This document shows positions 1 through 11,129 of a stretch of DNA of 40,351 nt, piece after piece (within the stretch, counting starts at the first letter, position 1; every line of letters starts with the position of its first letter). A program made the translations under genes and the position numbers. The DNA is from Heliocybe sulcata (taxonomy: Eukaryota > Basidiomycota > Agaricomycetes > Gloeophyllales > Gloeophyllaceae), in NCBI GenBank assembly GCA_004369045.1, contig ML213534.1:1-40351 (forward strand), written 5' to 3'. The notes under the pieces were generated by a model. It saw nothing but the letters and a program-made list of their open reading frames with translations, was not told the origin of the DNA and searched no databases.

Positions 1-64
1 GAAAGTTGCGATTATCGACCTGCAAGTGCATCATAGTTGCCCAAAATGGAGTCTGTTATAACCC

Positions 65-84
65 GACTACAAACCTTTGTAGTC
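65..84. repeat. Perfect 9-bp inverted repeat (hairpin)
   Basis: The arms GACTACAAA (65-73) and TTTGTAGTC (76-84) are exact reverse complements around a 2-base loop. The ACTACAAA core returns at 358 as a second hairpin and in part at about 383 and 425. No gene is nearby, and its role is unknown. Confidence 0.7.
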
Positions 85-255
85 AGTAACAAGCAGCGCT
101 CTAGAGACATGCCAGCAGCCAATCAGAGGCCAGGAATCCCAGCCGGCGCGGAAATGTCTGCGCCACATTGATTCCCACGGTAAGGAACATGTTACTGACC
201 GGCCGGACAGAAACAAATCCACAGGACCTGACTGTGTGGTTCTAAATTCACGGAA

Positions 256-277
256 ATATTGGGAGACATCCCAATAT
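256..277. repeat. Perfect 9-bp inverted repeat (hairpin)
   Basis: The arms ATATTGGGA (256-264) and TCCCAATAT (269-277) flank a 4-base loop. The site lies in AT-rich DNA upstream of any recognisable gene. It could be a small structural or protein-binding site. Confidence 0.65.
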
Positions 278-357
278 ATGTGTAGATAATATATTTGAAG
301 CGTCAGGAGGAACAGGGAAGATGGGATGAGCCACCGTCCCGATTACCGAAAACTGAG

Positions 358-378
358 ACTACAAACAGATTTTGTAGT
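358..378. repeat. Perfect 8-bp inverted repeat, related to the 65-84 hairpin
   Basis: The arms ACTACAAA (358-365) and TTTGTAGT (371-378) surround a 5-base loop. The arms are the same sequence as the hairpin at 65-84, so this is a repeated palindromic motif and not a single chance event. Confidence 0.65.
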
Positions 379-645
379 AAAGACTACAAGCGGAGTTCCA
401 ATACCCCTTACAACTTTTGAAGTAAGACTACAGATAAAGTTCACACGTCTTCTCGGCACAAAATCCCCACGTCTATCAAGGTCGGAACCATTTTCTCCGG
501 TAAAGACTCGACCTTCGTAAACTCAGGACTCGTAATAAGTCACCGATCCTCGTGCCTATGACGTGACTATCACTGCAACAGGCACTCTGCCCCCTCCCAG
601 ACTCCTCATTGACGCCATTCTCCGTCATTATCCCTTCTGGTGACG

Positions 646-679
646 ACTCTGGCTCTTCTAGCACTCTGGCTCTTCTAGC
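646..679 (+). repeat. 17-bp perfect tandem duplication
   Basis: The unit ACTCTGGCTCTTCTAGC occurs at 646-662 and immediately again at 663-679 with no mismatch. It lies in C/T-rich DNA without a recognisable gene. Confidence 0.8.
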
Positions 680-781
680 GCTCAATCTCCGTTCCACTCC
701 TCTGGTCTGACTGTTCTCATTACCGAGTGCTGTTGTTACAAGGCTCTGCATCCTATCTGGTCTACTGATACCTGGCGCACT

Positions 782-829
782 GATATGGCTTTCTAATTAA
801 TCACCACTAGTTGATTAGAAAGCCATATC
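782..829. repeat. 16-bp perfect inverted repeat with 16-base loop
   Basis: The arm GATATGGCTTTCTAAT (782-797) is exactly complementary to ATTAGAAAGCCATATC (814-829). Part of the loop (TAATCA and TTGATTA) can pair further. It may be a tiny palindromic transposable element remnant, a footprint or a structured regulatory site. No coding sequence overlaps it. Confidence 0.75.
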
Positions 830-1089
830 CCGTCTGTCGACCCAGATCTCACACGTGCGGACCGACATTGTCAGGTATGCTCTTCGCTGTCTTTATCCTT
901 CTTATCCTTCCCGTTCAGAGGAATTCAGCATTGGAGTGGAGTGCGGGTAGTCTACAAAGTGCGCTGTGATAATGCCCGACCGTCAGACAGCACCGGATCA
1001 CGAGTGAGCCACGGTGGAGGTTTCTGATAGTCAGGTAATACGATAGTTTCTGACAGCCCAAATCACTGGTTATTACACTATACAGCTAC

Positions 1090-1445
1090 AGTATGCCAAG
1101 TGGCTTTGCCATTAAATAAAAGTGGCCTGACCGTTGGATGTAGGTGACTTGAACATGGGAAAATGGTGGCTCGACCACCGAAAAAATATGCTTTTGCCGC
1201 AACTCTGTGACGGGAAAATCCACTGGTATTGCCAATGACGATGGTCACTCAGGCAAAATACCGTTGACAACAAAGAGAAATAACATTGCCAGTGAGATTT
1301 ACTAGTCTAGATGTCACCCCCTTCCAGTGATCTTTGATGGTTTTGTCATTTACATATAAAACGGCAAAACCAATGCAACTCCGTGGATTTAAATGGCATT
1401 GTCAACGGAGGCCAAGACCTTTGCCGGACATATAAAATGTAATTA
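1090..1445. repeat. Imperfect palindromic region upstream of the first transporter
   Basis: This stretch repeats the motifs GGCAAA, TTGCCA and ATGGCA several times on both strands. Its right part (about 1346-1442) folds as an imperfect palindrome. The left side carries ACATATAAAACGGCAAAACC and ends in CTCCGT. The right side carries ACGGAG and then TTTGCCGGACATATAAAATG. It resembles a degenerate MITE-like hairpin element but has no convincing target-site duplication. Confidence 0.35.
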
Positions 1446-1476
1446 CTTCCTACAGTGGATTGATGAGGCTGACCGG

Positions 1477-1484
1477 TATATAAG
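1477..1484 (+). promoter_or_regulatory. Possible TATA box of the first MFS gene
   Basis: TATATAAG lies 262 bases upstream of the ATG at 1746. That spacing would give a long 5' leader, so the assignment is tentative. Confidence 0.35.
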
Positions 1485-1745
1485 AAGTACACCGCGATCA
1501 TGATGCACGCGGCCTTGAGGCGGCGACCGTATCTGCGGGGAACCAAATGCCCGAGCTTGCTTGTTTGCGGACTAGGGAAGATTGAATGCATGCTTCACAT
1601 ACTATTATTTCTGGGCGCTCTCCTGATGCTGGACGTCTGTCCGAGAACACTGCCCTCTCGGCACCACCGGTCGCAGCCATGAGATGCTAAGTGTATCATT
1701 TCTCTGTAGACTACCGTACTCGACCACAAATACCATCCTAGAGAC

Positions 1746-3638
1746 ATGGACCACGACCCTGACATGGCAGAGGATGTGTCTATGACGAGTCTAAGAAAAG
1801 ATCTGGAGGCGACACCACAAACGGCGGACTCACCTAGTCACGTCGTGCCACTCGAGAGTGTGCAACGTGCGACAAACGATATCGCAATTCCAGATGGTGG
1901 GTTGCGCGCCTGGCTCACAGTTTGCGGCGGGTGAGCATCCTCAAATTCTGACCGCCCACCAAATAACGACGAAGATATTGTTGCTGAAGATGGATCGTCC
2001 TGTTCTGCACGTTCGGTTATGCCTCGTCATTCGGAGTGTACCAGGCTTATTACCAGGCCGCTGGAACCTCGACAGCATCAAATATATCCTGGATAGGATC
2101 GTTTCAGCTTTTCCTCATGTTTGCCATGGGCTTGCCAGCAGGCAAGCTCTTCGATGAGGGATTCTTCAGGCATATCCAAGCTTCGGGGGCATTCCTGTAT
2201 GTATTTGGGTACGTGCAAATCGATTCTGTCTGGTCTACCTCAATCTCACCACCGCTGCGTCTAAGACTTTTTATGTTATCGCTGGCCGACACACGAAAAT
2301 ACTATCAGATTTTTCTGTCTCAAGGCATCTGTCTCGGGCTCGGCTCGGGGCTCATGTTCGTGCCAGCACTCTCAGTCCAAGCCCACCACTGGAAGCGGAG
2401 ACGAGCTTTGGCGATGGGAATAGTCCCTACGGGTGAGTAGTGGGGCGCGACTTTTCCGGAGCAGTTGAATGGATATAACAATGATATGTAGGTTCTTCTA
2501 TTGGGGGCATTGTATATCCTGTCATGCTGAATCAGCTGTTCCATTCTTCCGTGGGCTTCAGATGGGGTATACGAGCGTCTGCATTCCTCAGTCTCGGTCT
2601 CCTAGTCATAGCAAACTGTATTATGTCGACACGGCTGCCAAGCGCAAGGCAGCAGAGAACATCATCCTCGGGTCTAGCTCAAGTGGTGACACCAAGTATC
2701 AACGGCATCCTGCTTGACAGGCCATTCATGCTGGCCGTGGCCGGGTGAGTGACCTTAACTGCAGCTCTAAACACTTGAACTCACTACCCTCTCCGCTGCA
2801 GGACGTTCCTTGTCTTATGGGGCCTTTTCTTTCCCTGTACGTTCTAATTTCTGTGGCATCGCCATATCCTCCTCACGCGTCTAGCTACAGACTTCTATCT
2901 GCAGATATTTATATCGAGCCATGGCCTGTCAAATAACTTAGCCTTTTATTCGGTGCGCCCTCAGTTCAGTCGATGCACCTATGTTGTCTGACACGTAGCG
3001 ATTCAGCTCTCCATACTCAATGCAGCTTCGATTCTGGGACGCACCCTCCCCAATCTTCTTGCCGATAATATTGGACAGTTTAACGTCCTTGTTCCAATTA
3101 GCACCGGAACCGGAGTTTTACTCTTTGCAATTTTCGGCATTCACGATCCCGGCGGGGTGATTGTTTTCGCCTTACTGTATGGTTTCTTCTCAGGCGCATG
3201 TGAGTGCATTGCAAACTAACAGGCCGTGGTATCATGACAGCATTATGCATTTCTGACTTTATAGTTGTCTCTCTCGTGCCTCCGACGATCGCGGTCCTCT
3301 CAAGGAACGTCAGTGGGATCGGGTGAGTCCAGCCTGAATGGCTGAGCTTTCCAGTGGTAACTCTGAATATTAGGATCCGGATGGGAGTCGGTTTCTTCCT
3401 CACATCGTTTGCCAATCTAACGGGAACACCCATTAACGGTGTGCTCCTGGGCGATACATTCGCATGGTGGAAGCCTATTCTATTCAGTGGGGTGAGTTCA
3501 TATTGTTTATAATAGATCTGTGCCGTGGTTTCCGAGCCTGAATCCAATGCTCTACAGATCACTGTCATTGCTGGGTCGAGCTTCCTCTTGATGGCGCGGC
3601 AGGTCTTGAGCCGAGCCGCAGAAAAAAACCGTCTCTAG
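1746..3638 (+). CDS. MFS transporter, monocarboxylate-transporter (MCT)-like
   Basis: This is a twelve-helix major facilitator of the fungal monocarboxylate permease type, expected in the plasma membrane. I read it as ten exons encoding about 460 residues. A polar N-terminal tail of about 50 residues leads to the MCT entry motif PDGGLRAWLTVCGG. Next come FGVYQAYY (about 2033), MGLPAGKLFDEG (about 2128), GLGSGLMFVPALS, the cytoplasmic loop HHWKRRRALAMG, GSSIGG at the start of the sixth helix, and LNAASILGRTLPN in the second half. The gene ends RQVLSRAAEKNRL before TAG. All joins keep the frame and I see no lesion. The substrate cannot be read from sequence; the family carries carboxylates, riboflavin and similar small molecules. 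Its closest relative in the window is the gene at 13012. The dehydrogenase relic lies 0.9 kb downstream. Confidence 0.9.
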
Positions 3639-4573
3639 ACATGACTCAAATGTAGGCGGCCTAAGGTAGAGTGCCCGCCCTGAACACCCGTGTCCTACAG
3701 AGGGTACTGCTGTATAATATTTATCTAGTCCAATCATGCCTTCACCGACCATTCGGGGACCTCGGCGACCTATCTGCAAACCGACGCCAGCGGCGGTGCA
3801 TGCATATGCACTCGCGGAGGAGCTGTCATATTGTGATCGTTCGGGTGCTCGTCCACTGACTGGTGGCACAAGGATAGAATTCTCCACAGTCCATCGACAT
3901 TGGACGTTCCGCACTAGTCGGCCGTCCGAGGATATAGGACACAGCGAATTGAGCTATACTAGCGGAGATACGGGAAGTACGAGATAGTGTTTTCCTTGCT
4001 TCAGAACTTCCTTGATCATCGTGTCACTTCATTAAGAGTCCACTTCAGACGTCGATAGGGGGACAGGCCTGAACGCGGCCACCGCGGGAGGCTGGAAAAT
4101 CAACGACAAGTCCTCTGTATTTTGGACATCATCCTCGATAACCTCTCCCCTTGCTGGCCTCTCAGAAGCAGCCTCAAGGATTCCTACAGGAGTCCTTTCA
4201 CGTAATTGTGTCTGGTATGTGCATTTCCCATACCCTACCCTACCCGTCTTGATGTACGTGTAGACTCGCTATCTACTGCCACGTCCTCAGCAGGGCTTAC
4301 CGTGTGGTGGCCGGGACGCCCGAGCACCATGCAGTGTCGGAAAGCGTACATGACATTATGACCCAAGTGAATTAATCAAAAGGAACTTGGTCACGACATG
4401 AAGTGGCTAGTAGTTGAGATTGACCGATGTCATATGTCGAACGAGGCCATACAGAGAGGCTCTATACATGAGCTCCTGCATGTATGTCTACGACGGTGCG
4501 TACTCGTCCGGATCTATCTCCCTCTTTTCCCTCGCCTCATGCCTGGTGCAAGTAGCGCCTCCGCTATCGAAAA
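3639..4573. other. Intergenic, nothing recognised
   Basis: This stretch lies between the first transporter and the dehydrogenase relic. Several short open frames occur on both strands. None shows a known motif or a consistent exon chain. Confidence 0.5.
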
Positions 4574-5400
4574 ATGTTGAACCCAGGGAAGCGGACGTGG
4601 GAGCCAGAGCAAGATGATGGAGTAGTTGAAAATTTTACGAGGGTGTCGTTCTTGCAAGGTAAGAAACCTCGTCGCTTGGCTGTTATCACTTCGAACCTTC
4701 CTTGGAGAAATCCATTGATAACTTGCCTTGTCCAGGTAGACTGACCAAAAAGTACGACGCAAGTTATCGGTCCAGTTGTAACCGCGGCGAGGAAGTCTTG
4801 CAGGTGTCGACCGCTTTGCCTCACATTCGATATCTGTGTAGTTTGCTCGATTTACTGATGCATTGTTGCAAAGGGGAGGTCTCTTGATGCAAGAAACTGG
4901 CAAGAAGGCCTTTTTCGTCCCTCTCGACCTTTCCAATTTCGTGTTCTCTGAAGAGCTGCCGAAACACTACGGTGCAGAGGAGATCATGTCTCTCGCCCTT
5001 CATCCTGGTAGGCTGTCTCAGGCTCGGCGCCGCTCCACCTAACTAGACCAATCTTCCAGGATAACTGACTACTAACCTGGGACGCGACATGTCTCCTCTC
5101 GCGCGGCGTGTAGTCGTGCGCTACGTTGGTATGCCTAGCCTTGCCGCTCACCGATGTGTTCGCCGCACATGCTCTGTCATACTCAACTCTGGGGCGGCTC
5201 CGACCCTGAGGCCGCGACTCTGAACAGCAAAGTACGTGGATTCGGCGTTGGTTAGCTGCCAGACGGAGTCGAGTTACTTGGGCCCATCCAGTATCTCATC
5301 GCTTGAGCAAGAACCGGTCTCCCCGAGAAGAAGACTTTCGATGAAGTGCAGCACCTAAGCTATGGAAGTGGTGTAAGGAGCAAGTGAAAGACATCTGCCA
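4574..5400 (+). pseudogene. Short-chain dehydrogenase (retinol-dehydrogenase-like) relic
   Basis: This is a broken member of the fungal NAD(P)-dependent short-chain dehydrogenase family. The ATG at 4574 starts MLNPGKRTWEPEQD, the usual kind of leader for this family, followed by a donor at about 4658. The glycine-rich nucleotide-binding exon that should follow is not recognisable. From about 4888 the frame reads ETGKKAFFVPLDLS and then runs straight into NFVFSEELPKHYGAEEI and LALHPG. Those two blocks are normally separated by more than 100 residues that include the catalytic Tyr-x3-Lys, so the core has been deleted. After the next intron (5008-5059) the expected GNLTTNLGRDM is out of frame by one base. 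The C-terminal end KLWKWCKEQVKDIC is still visible near 5360-5398 after further stops. It is very unlikely to give an active enzyme. Confidence 0.75.
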
Positions 5401-8400
5401 AGGTCATTGGTGGGCTACTTCTGGTCGTGTCCGGTTTTATCAATGACCCCACACGTCCGACGTGCACGCCTCTGCCTTCGAAACGCTACCGCACAGTTTC
5501 TCAAGCTGCGTTCAACCCGACGACTCAATGGGCACCCAAATGCTCGTCACTCCCTGCGCTCTCCTCCCCCGGCTCTTCTCTCCGAGGCAGTATGCACCTC
5601 TCCTCACTAAACATCTCCCCACCCTCCATGTCCCGCCAACATCCCGGCACTCCAGTGCCAAGTCAACCTCCTACCTCCCAACGTGCCTAAGTTAGCCCTG
5701 TGCCTGGACATCCTTCGCTCCCGTAACACCACCCTCGACTCCCCGTCTCCGCTTCTTCGCCATCTTAGTATCCTGCACCAAGTGCAACCAGAGCGCATGG
5801 TGACAGCCGTTGGCCAGATGATGCGCGCGCCGTTTGAGTCGCCGGCCCACAAATTTCACTCCTCCTTTTACGCTTACCCGAAGCTACCCTTCCCCGTCGA
5901 CGGACTACCCAATGCGCAGCACTCTGCATTCTACGCATGAATTCGCCTGATCGAGCGAGCTCTCGCGGTGGACCTTCGTTTTCCGCAATGTTTGGGCTCG
6001 CGTCGTCGCTTGCTTTAAGGACGTCAGGGTTGACGGCTGTCGATGCTGCCAGTGCGGAGAGTCCGATGGTAATACCGTCCGGGCTGTGCGCTTATTTCGA
6101 TCAGTCGCGCTGAGGGCCCGCGTGTCTTGGTGAGACCCTTTGCAGTGCGCAAGTACTACCATGTGTTTGCTTCTTTGTTTGAAGACCTTGATTTGCATAT
6201 TATTAGAAAACTTCGGCTTGTCATTCTCTTTGTCTCGCTGTGTAGCTGCTGTTTGATACGTTATTCCTGTGCCATCTGTGTACGGTCATCTAACACATCG
6301 TACCAGGGTTCTTTGTCGACAAGGCCCACTTTCCAGATACGCCTGCCTGTATGGTCTCTGTCGCTCGAAGATGACAAGTCATTATGGCCTAGGCGGCATT
6401 GAAAAAGTGTTGAGTGTTGATCCGCACCTAATCCTGTTGCATGGAGATCGAGCAAATTCGGCGGCATGGCGGGTTGAAGTGCACTGCATCGAGGCATCTG
6501 TCATTGCAAGACATTTATGTCCCATCTATGCAAGTCTTGGCTTTCGCGATGGCTCTGGCAACTGGCAGGTCACGTCAGCGGCCAAGGTCCACAATTCCAA
6601 TATGGTTCGATTGAAAGCGCAATACTCTCGTTGCCCACCCCGCACACCAGTTGATAAACCGTTTAGACAAGCCCACCGATGGTAACATTGCTTGTATACG
6701 GCCTCTACCGAATCAGGTGCGACGCAGTCTCAAGTATATAGGACTCGTTCCTTCGCGCACGCAGCATCTCTAGACCCGATAAAGTACTCCCACAGTGAAG
6801 TGCGGAGGCAGGGCCGTCAGTAGTTAGCTCTCAGGCTTCAAGCTTCAGACCCGAGAAGTGTGGAATATTATAAAAAGCGCACGGTGAGCTCATGTCGCGG
6901 AATGGATTCTGCTGTGTGCTCAGGGCGGTGACGGAACGTCGATTCCCTGATGATTGCGCCACAGAGGCGCAGCGTCAGCCAAATATAAACAAATTGGCGC
7001 CGGCAGCAGACAGACCGTACTCAATATTCTCAAACTAGGTAAAAGCAGCTCACCTACTCCGGAGTCCTTTTCTCTGATGGCTCTATCATGCATCATGCCC
7101 CAAATAACAAGGTTCGGACTCTGGAACAGGGCTTTCAACCAATTGTTAACCACTGTACTCTCGAATGATCTGTCACGCTCCCAATGTAGGGTACGTATTG
7201 GCACATAGAACGCGGCGGCCTTAAGCTATCTACCCCTCGCAGTGCGCCCACAGAAAGCCATCCTCGGCGACGCCATGACTGGACACCGATCGCGAACCTG
7301 TGAGCCCCTGTCAGATGGAGCAGAGATCGATCTGCTTCGCAAGCACGATGCTTAGTTTGCGCTCGTGTCTACTCCCGTGCGTGCACAACATGGGTCCACA
7401 GAAGCGAGAAGAGCTCGTAGGGCTCGGACGGAGACGGCTTTGGCCCTTGCGGTGATCGCTGACATCCAGTATGTGCAACATGACTTTGGTCACCAATCAT
7501 GCTCTGCCTAGCTGTCTCACCGTATTCTCAGCAGGAGCGCGCACCTGATGTATAAACTGCTCAGTAAGCCGTCATTAATCATTAATGGTTCTGGACGTGA
7601 TGACGTTCATTACCTCGCTTGTTCACCACAGCTTGATATCCCCGAGGAGTCCTTGCTGCCGTCTCGACGGGTGGGCGTACACAGCTGTATGTGAACAGCT
7701 CGGCCTTCTGCATCACGGTGACCTCAGACTATCGGATAGTACCGGGAATGATGCATGATGCTGAAAACGGATAGAGATCGAGGGCGGCGGAATTCCAAGC
7801 AAGGATTCAATGTATGGCCAGGAATACCTACTAACTGATGACCTCTCTGAGAAAGATCAATCTCCTCTTGCTACAAGTGGCTGTTAATCCGCCTTTAAGG
7901 CACATGGACTATCTTAGTCTGGCGAGAGTACTACGGCGATAGGAAGCAGAAAGTACGTCTTGATCGTGCCTTCCATCTTTTCTCATGCGCTCCTCGGGCT
8001 GGCCCCTGCAGCAAGATCCGATATTGCTCCTTCTCGTTTAGCCGTATGGCGGCACCTACCGAGTGGTGCAGGGTTCTAGGAAGTTCTTTCAGCAAATGAT
8101 GGCCGTCCTGTGTCCATCCTCCCAGCACTGATGGTGATGTTACACGCCTAGTACTCATGACAGGCGTGCGAGATATCAACCTTGGAGATGCCTCCCATGG
8201 ATCTTTCGTGAGCGCTGTACGGACTGACGTTATGCTGTCCGCAGTAGGACGGGCTTGCCTCTGCAGCATGTGAATCACAACGTCTAATCTGATCGTCCGC
8301 CTCGACTCTGGATACTGGTGTCTTGATCATCCGAGAGCCCGGTTTCAGTCAGAACTCTGACATGTTCGCTGAGCTTTTTCCGTGTGCGATACAACGGCTT

Positions 8401-8447
8401 CGTGGCGGAGGATAAGAGACCGTCCATATTCCTTCCTTCGATTGACT
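5401..8447. other. 3-kb stretch without a recognisable gene; Pro/Ser-rich coding-like patch at 5427-5940
   Basis: From 5427 one frame reads a Ser/Pro-rich stretch (NISPPSMSRQHPGTPVPSQP). A second frame from 5683 continues with SPSPLLRHLSILHQVQPERM and ends at 5940. The style resembles the disordered tail of a fungal transcription factor, split by a frameshift, but there is no DNA-binding domain. Open frames at 6269-6685 (+) and 7931-8278 (-) show no family motif and no exon structure I can defend. Nothing else is recognised up to the DUF6534 gene. Confidence 0.4.
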
Positions 8448-10276
8448 ATGGCTACGATAGACACTACCTATGGGGCCCTTTTCGATGGGGCCATCGTCAC
8501 TACAATGTTTGTGCGGCAGTGATGTTATATGCGGCGAGCTAATATGCGTCACCCTTATCCAGGCTTTACGGGGTGACTTGTGCACAGACATTAGTATATT
8601 ATCGACAATATCCTCGGGATCTCCGATTTGTGAAGCTCATGGTATCATTCCCCGTTCTATACCCAAGACTTCGATGATAGCTGACGGCGGTGCCACGTTT
8701 CACCAGGTAGCGTTCGTATGGATGGTACGACTGTCTCTAACTTGTTTACGCTGTTACTGCAGGCGGCTTACAAGTGCTCAATAGCTTGATACTATCCACG
8801 AGGCCTTCGTGGGTTACAGCGCCTGGTGGTTCTTGATAGCTCGTTGCAACAATGGAAATCTCGGCTGCAACGAGACCAACTGGTCAGTTGTTCCTCCCCT
8901 TAGACTGCGACCTCACTTAAGGGCCTTGTAGGAGTACCATCGTAAGTCCTCGTCAACACGAACTTTAGTATCGTCGCTCTGAGAAAGGCCGTCGGAACAG
9001 AGTCAGGTGGTACCATCTGTACGTCTCAGCACATACCTTTGTCAAGTAACAGACTCTGCCGCTGACGATCGTGAAGGAAATATGTGCTGTTATTATTGAA
9101 TAGTCAGTTTCGTGTTTCTCTTACACCGTGTCTTGGCATTGACCCGCTCGACAGTTTCTTCATATATCGTATCTTGGAATGTGAGTAGAGGCAACTTCAA
9201 TGACAAGGGCCTTTTTCACTTAGCTTACTGACCGTACATTTCCATAGTGGGACGAAGTCGCTGGTACCTGCTCCTTGTGAGTGAACATAGCTTTATGCAT
9301 CATGCATGTGTCTTACGAATGACCTTCTGCAGGGACCATTGCCGTTGATCGCGTTCGGTGAGCGGCACCTCCCCTCAGTACTGCGCCCGCTCAATCTGAC
9401 ATCTTGGCCACTCATGACATTCAGCGTTTTCGATCAGTGAGTAGTAGGACATCCTGCCTTCCAAAGAACTATTTATACAAACGGTGCTCTCAGGATACAT
9501 ATACAAGTGGTGAGTGACTTTGAGCTACAGATACCCTCTCCTTGCTTACACAGGTGATGGCGACAGTTATGTCCTTCCGGGGTGGCAATATACGACAGTG
9601 GATACAGTAGGTTTTGTGACTCGTGATGCTAGTCGGCGAGAGCGTGCTTCACCTTGCTCTCTCTAGTGGGCATTAACTGCGTTTGCGGCCACGAGGGTGG
9701 TTGCGGACGTTCTAATCGCCATCATCATGTGCTACCTTCTATACAACAGCAGAGGGGGTGTCTTCCCTAAGACACGGTATTCTTCATTCCACGGCCCTTT
9801 CAGACATTGTGTTTGACCTGTTTTAGGTCCATTATTGGCCATCTAATTAACTGGACGATATGCACCGGTGTACTCACAAGGTTGGAGCATACGATCCGTG
9901 CGCCGCATGCCGCATCCAGCTGACCTTATGCCACGCTCTCTAGTATTGTAGCCGGCGCGTACATGCTCACAGTCAGTCAGCTTCCTTCTTTCTGGTTCCG
10001 CTGCCGTGTCACTAATTCTGATTCCGCTGCAGTACCTGGCGATGCCGTTGAACATGATATACATTGCAATCTATTTCACTCACTCCAAAGGTAGGTGGTG
10101 CTTCCTTGCGCTATATTCTACTGGCTCACATCACGAAGTTTACATCAACTCTATGCTGGCAGTGTGAGTTATTTACTTGTAGATCCCCGTCTCCCGTGAA
10201 TTTACCGCCCTTGTCTAGGCTCAACTCTCGGAACAAGTTGAGACAAATCCAGGGCTCGGTGCACTACACCGACTAA
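8448..10276 (+). CDS. DUF6534 membrane protein (first copy)
   Basis: This is a seven-helix membrane protein of unknown function from a family expanded in Agaricomycetes. The ATG at 8448 begins MATIDTTYGALFDGAIVTTM. After an intron ending at 8562 comes LYGVTCAQTLVYYRQYPRD, the typical second-helix block. It is followed by AFVWM|LDTIHEAF, the loop CNNGNLGCNETNW, FFIYRILE|LGRSRWYLLL and WALTAFAATRVVADVLIAI (from about 9667). Then come GHLINWTICTGVLT and AMPLNMIYIAIYFTHSK, and finally VYINSMLA|LNSRNKLRQIQG before TAA. All hallmark blocks are present in order, spread over about ten short exons. The splice pattern between 8900 and 9150 is unclear, so a small defect there cannot be excluded. Family members look like G-protein-coupled-receptor-type helical bundles, but no ligand or role is established. 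Confidence 0.8.
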
Positions 10277-10641
10277 GTCCTGTCTACTCGTGATCTGGGA
10301 AGCGCCTGGGTTAGCTGCAGTACAGCATATTGAGGGAGATGGCCCCATGGGCCTCACTCGCAAGCGCAAGCAACTGGTGTCTTATGTCGCGTTACGTTTT
10401 GCTTGTAACTAGCATATCTTTATTTATTAGCGGCTTGCATTGGAAGGTGTACCGAACAGTGAGCAAAGACATAGCATAGTTGAGAAGCGGACGGCATCCC
10501 AGTCGTAGCAAAGTCGTTGTCCCTTGCCTCGTGCGTTTCAGGCACTCGATATCATTAATCATCCATGATACGTATATCTCTGATTCCCCGGTAGGATGTC
10601 GATGGCGCACGGCATACTGATTCAAACACTAAGTCTGTATG

Positions 10642-10649
10642 TATATAAA
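10642..10649 (+). promoter_or_regulatory. TATA box of the YCII gene
   Basis: TATATAAA lies 44-51 bases upstream of the ATG at 10693. That is close enough to be a core promoter for this short gene. Confidence 0.55.
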
Positions 10650-10692
10650 GGCAGACATGCGTTAACATCTCTACAGCCCTGCTCTCCCCGGT

Positions 10693-11129
10693 ATGTCTAC
10701 GACTTCTAATGTTTTCTTCGTCTACGCGCCCGACCGCGATGACGAGGAAGCATCGCAACGGAGAGCCGAAGCAAGGCTCATGCATGTCCAGCGAGCTAAG
10801 GAGTTGATATCGAAGGGCGTCGTGAGTGAGTAACAATCGCACAGTGCTGCAACAATTCGAAGCCATTCCTGACAAACCGCAGAGGTGGGGGGAGCCCTCT
10901 TGAACGCCTTAGCAGCAGAAACAGCCGACAAGAAGGTCGTCGGATCCGCTATGATACTGCAGGCCGCATCTATGGAGGAGATCAAGAGGCTCATTGAAGA
11001 AGATGCGTATTGGGTCGCCAATGTGGTGAGCGAGATTGCCGTACCGCTGTTAATTCGTCTTAACAGCTCTTTCAGTGGGATAAGGATAGGATAGTCATCC
11101 TACCCTTCCTTCCAGCTACTCCCATCTAG
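10693..11129 (+). CDS. YCII-domain protein, small dimeric alpha/beta-barrel type
   Basis: Three exons (10693-10825, 10883-11025, 11076-11129) join cleanly into a 109-residue protein covering the whole YciI-related domain. It opens MSTTSNVFFVYAPDRDDEEA, continues with HVQRAKELISKGVVKVGGAL, GSAMILQAASMEEIKRLIEEDAYW and NVWDKDRIVILPFLP, and ends at TAG. The family folds as a ferredoxin-like dimeric barrel related to muconolactone isomerase. Its members are often found beside catabolic enzymes, but the chemistry is mostly unproven. There is no signal peptide or membrane segment, so a cytosolic location is expected. The gene is compact and intact. It sits between a DUF6534 gene and the second MFS transporter, which suggests a metabolic job in this island. 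Confidence 0.92.

Noticed and set aside
5427-5940. Transcription-factor gene
   Set aside because: Only a Pro/Ser-rich texture in two different frames. No zinc cluster, bHLH, homeodomain or other DNA-binding motif is present.
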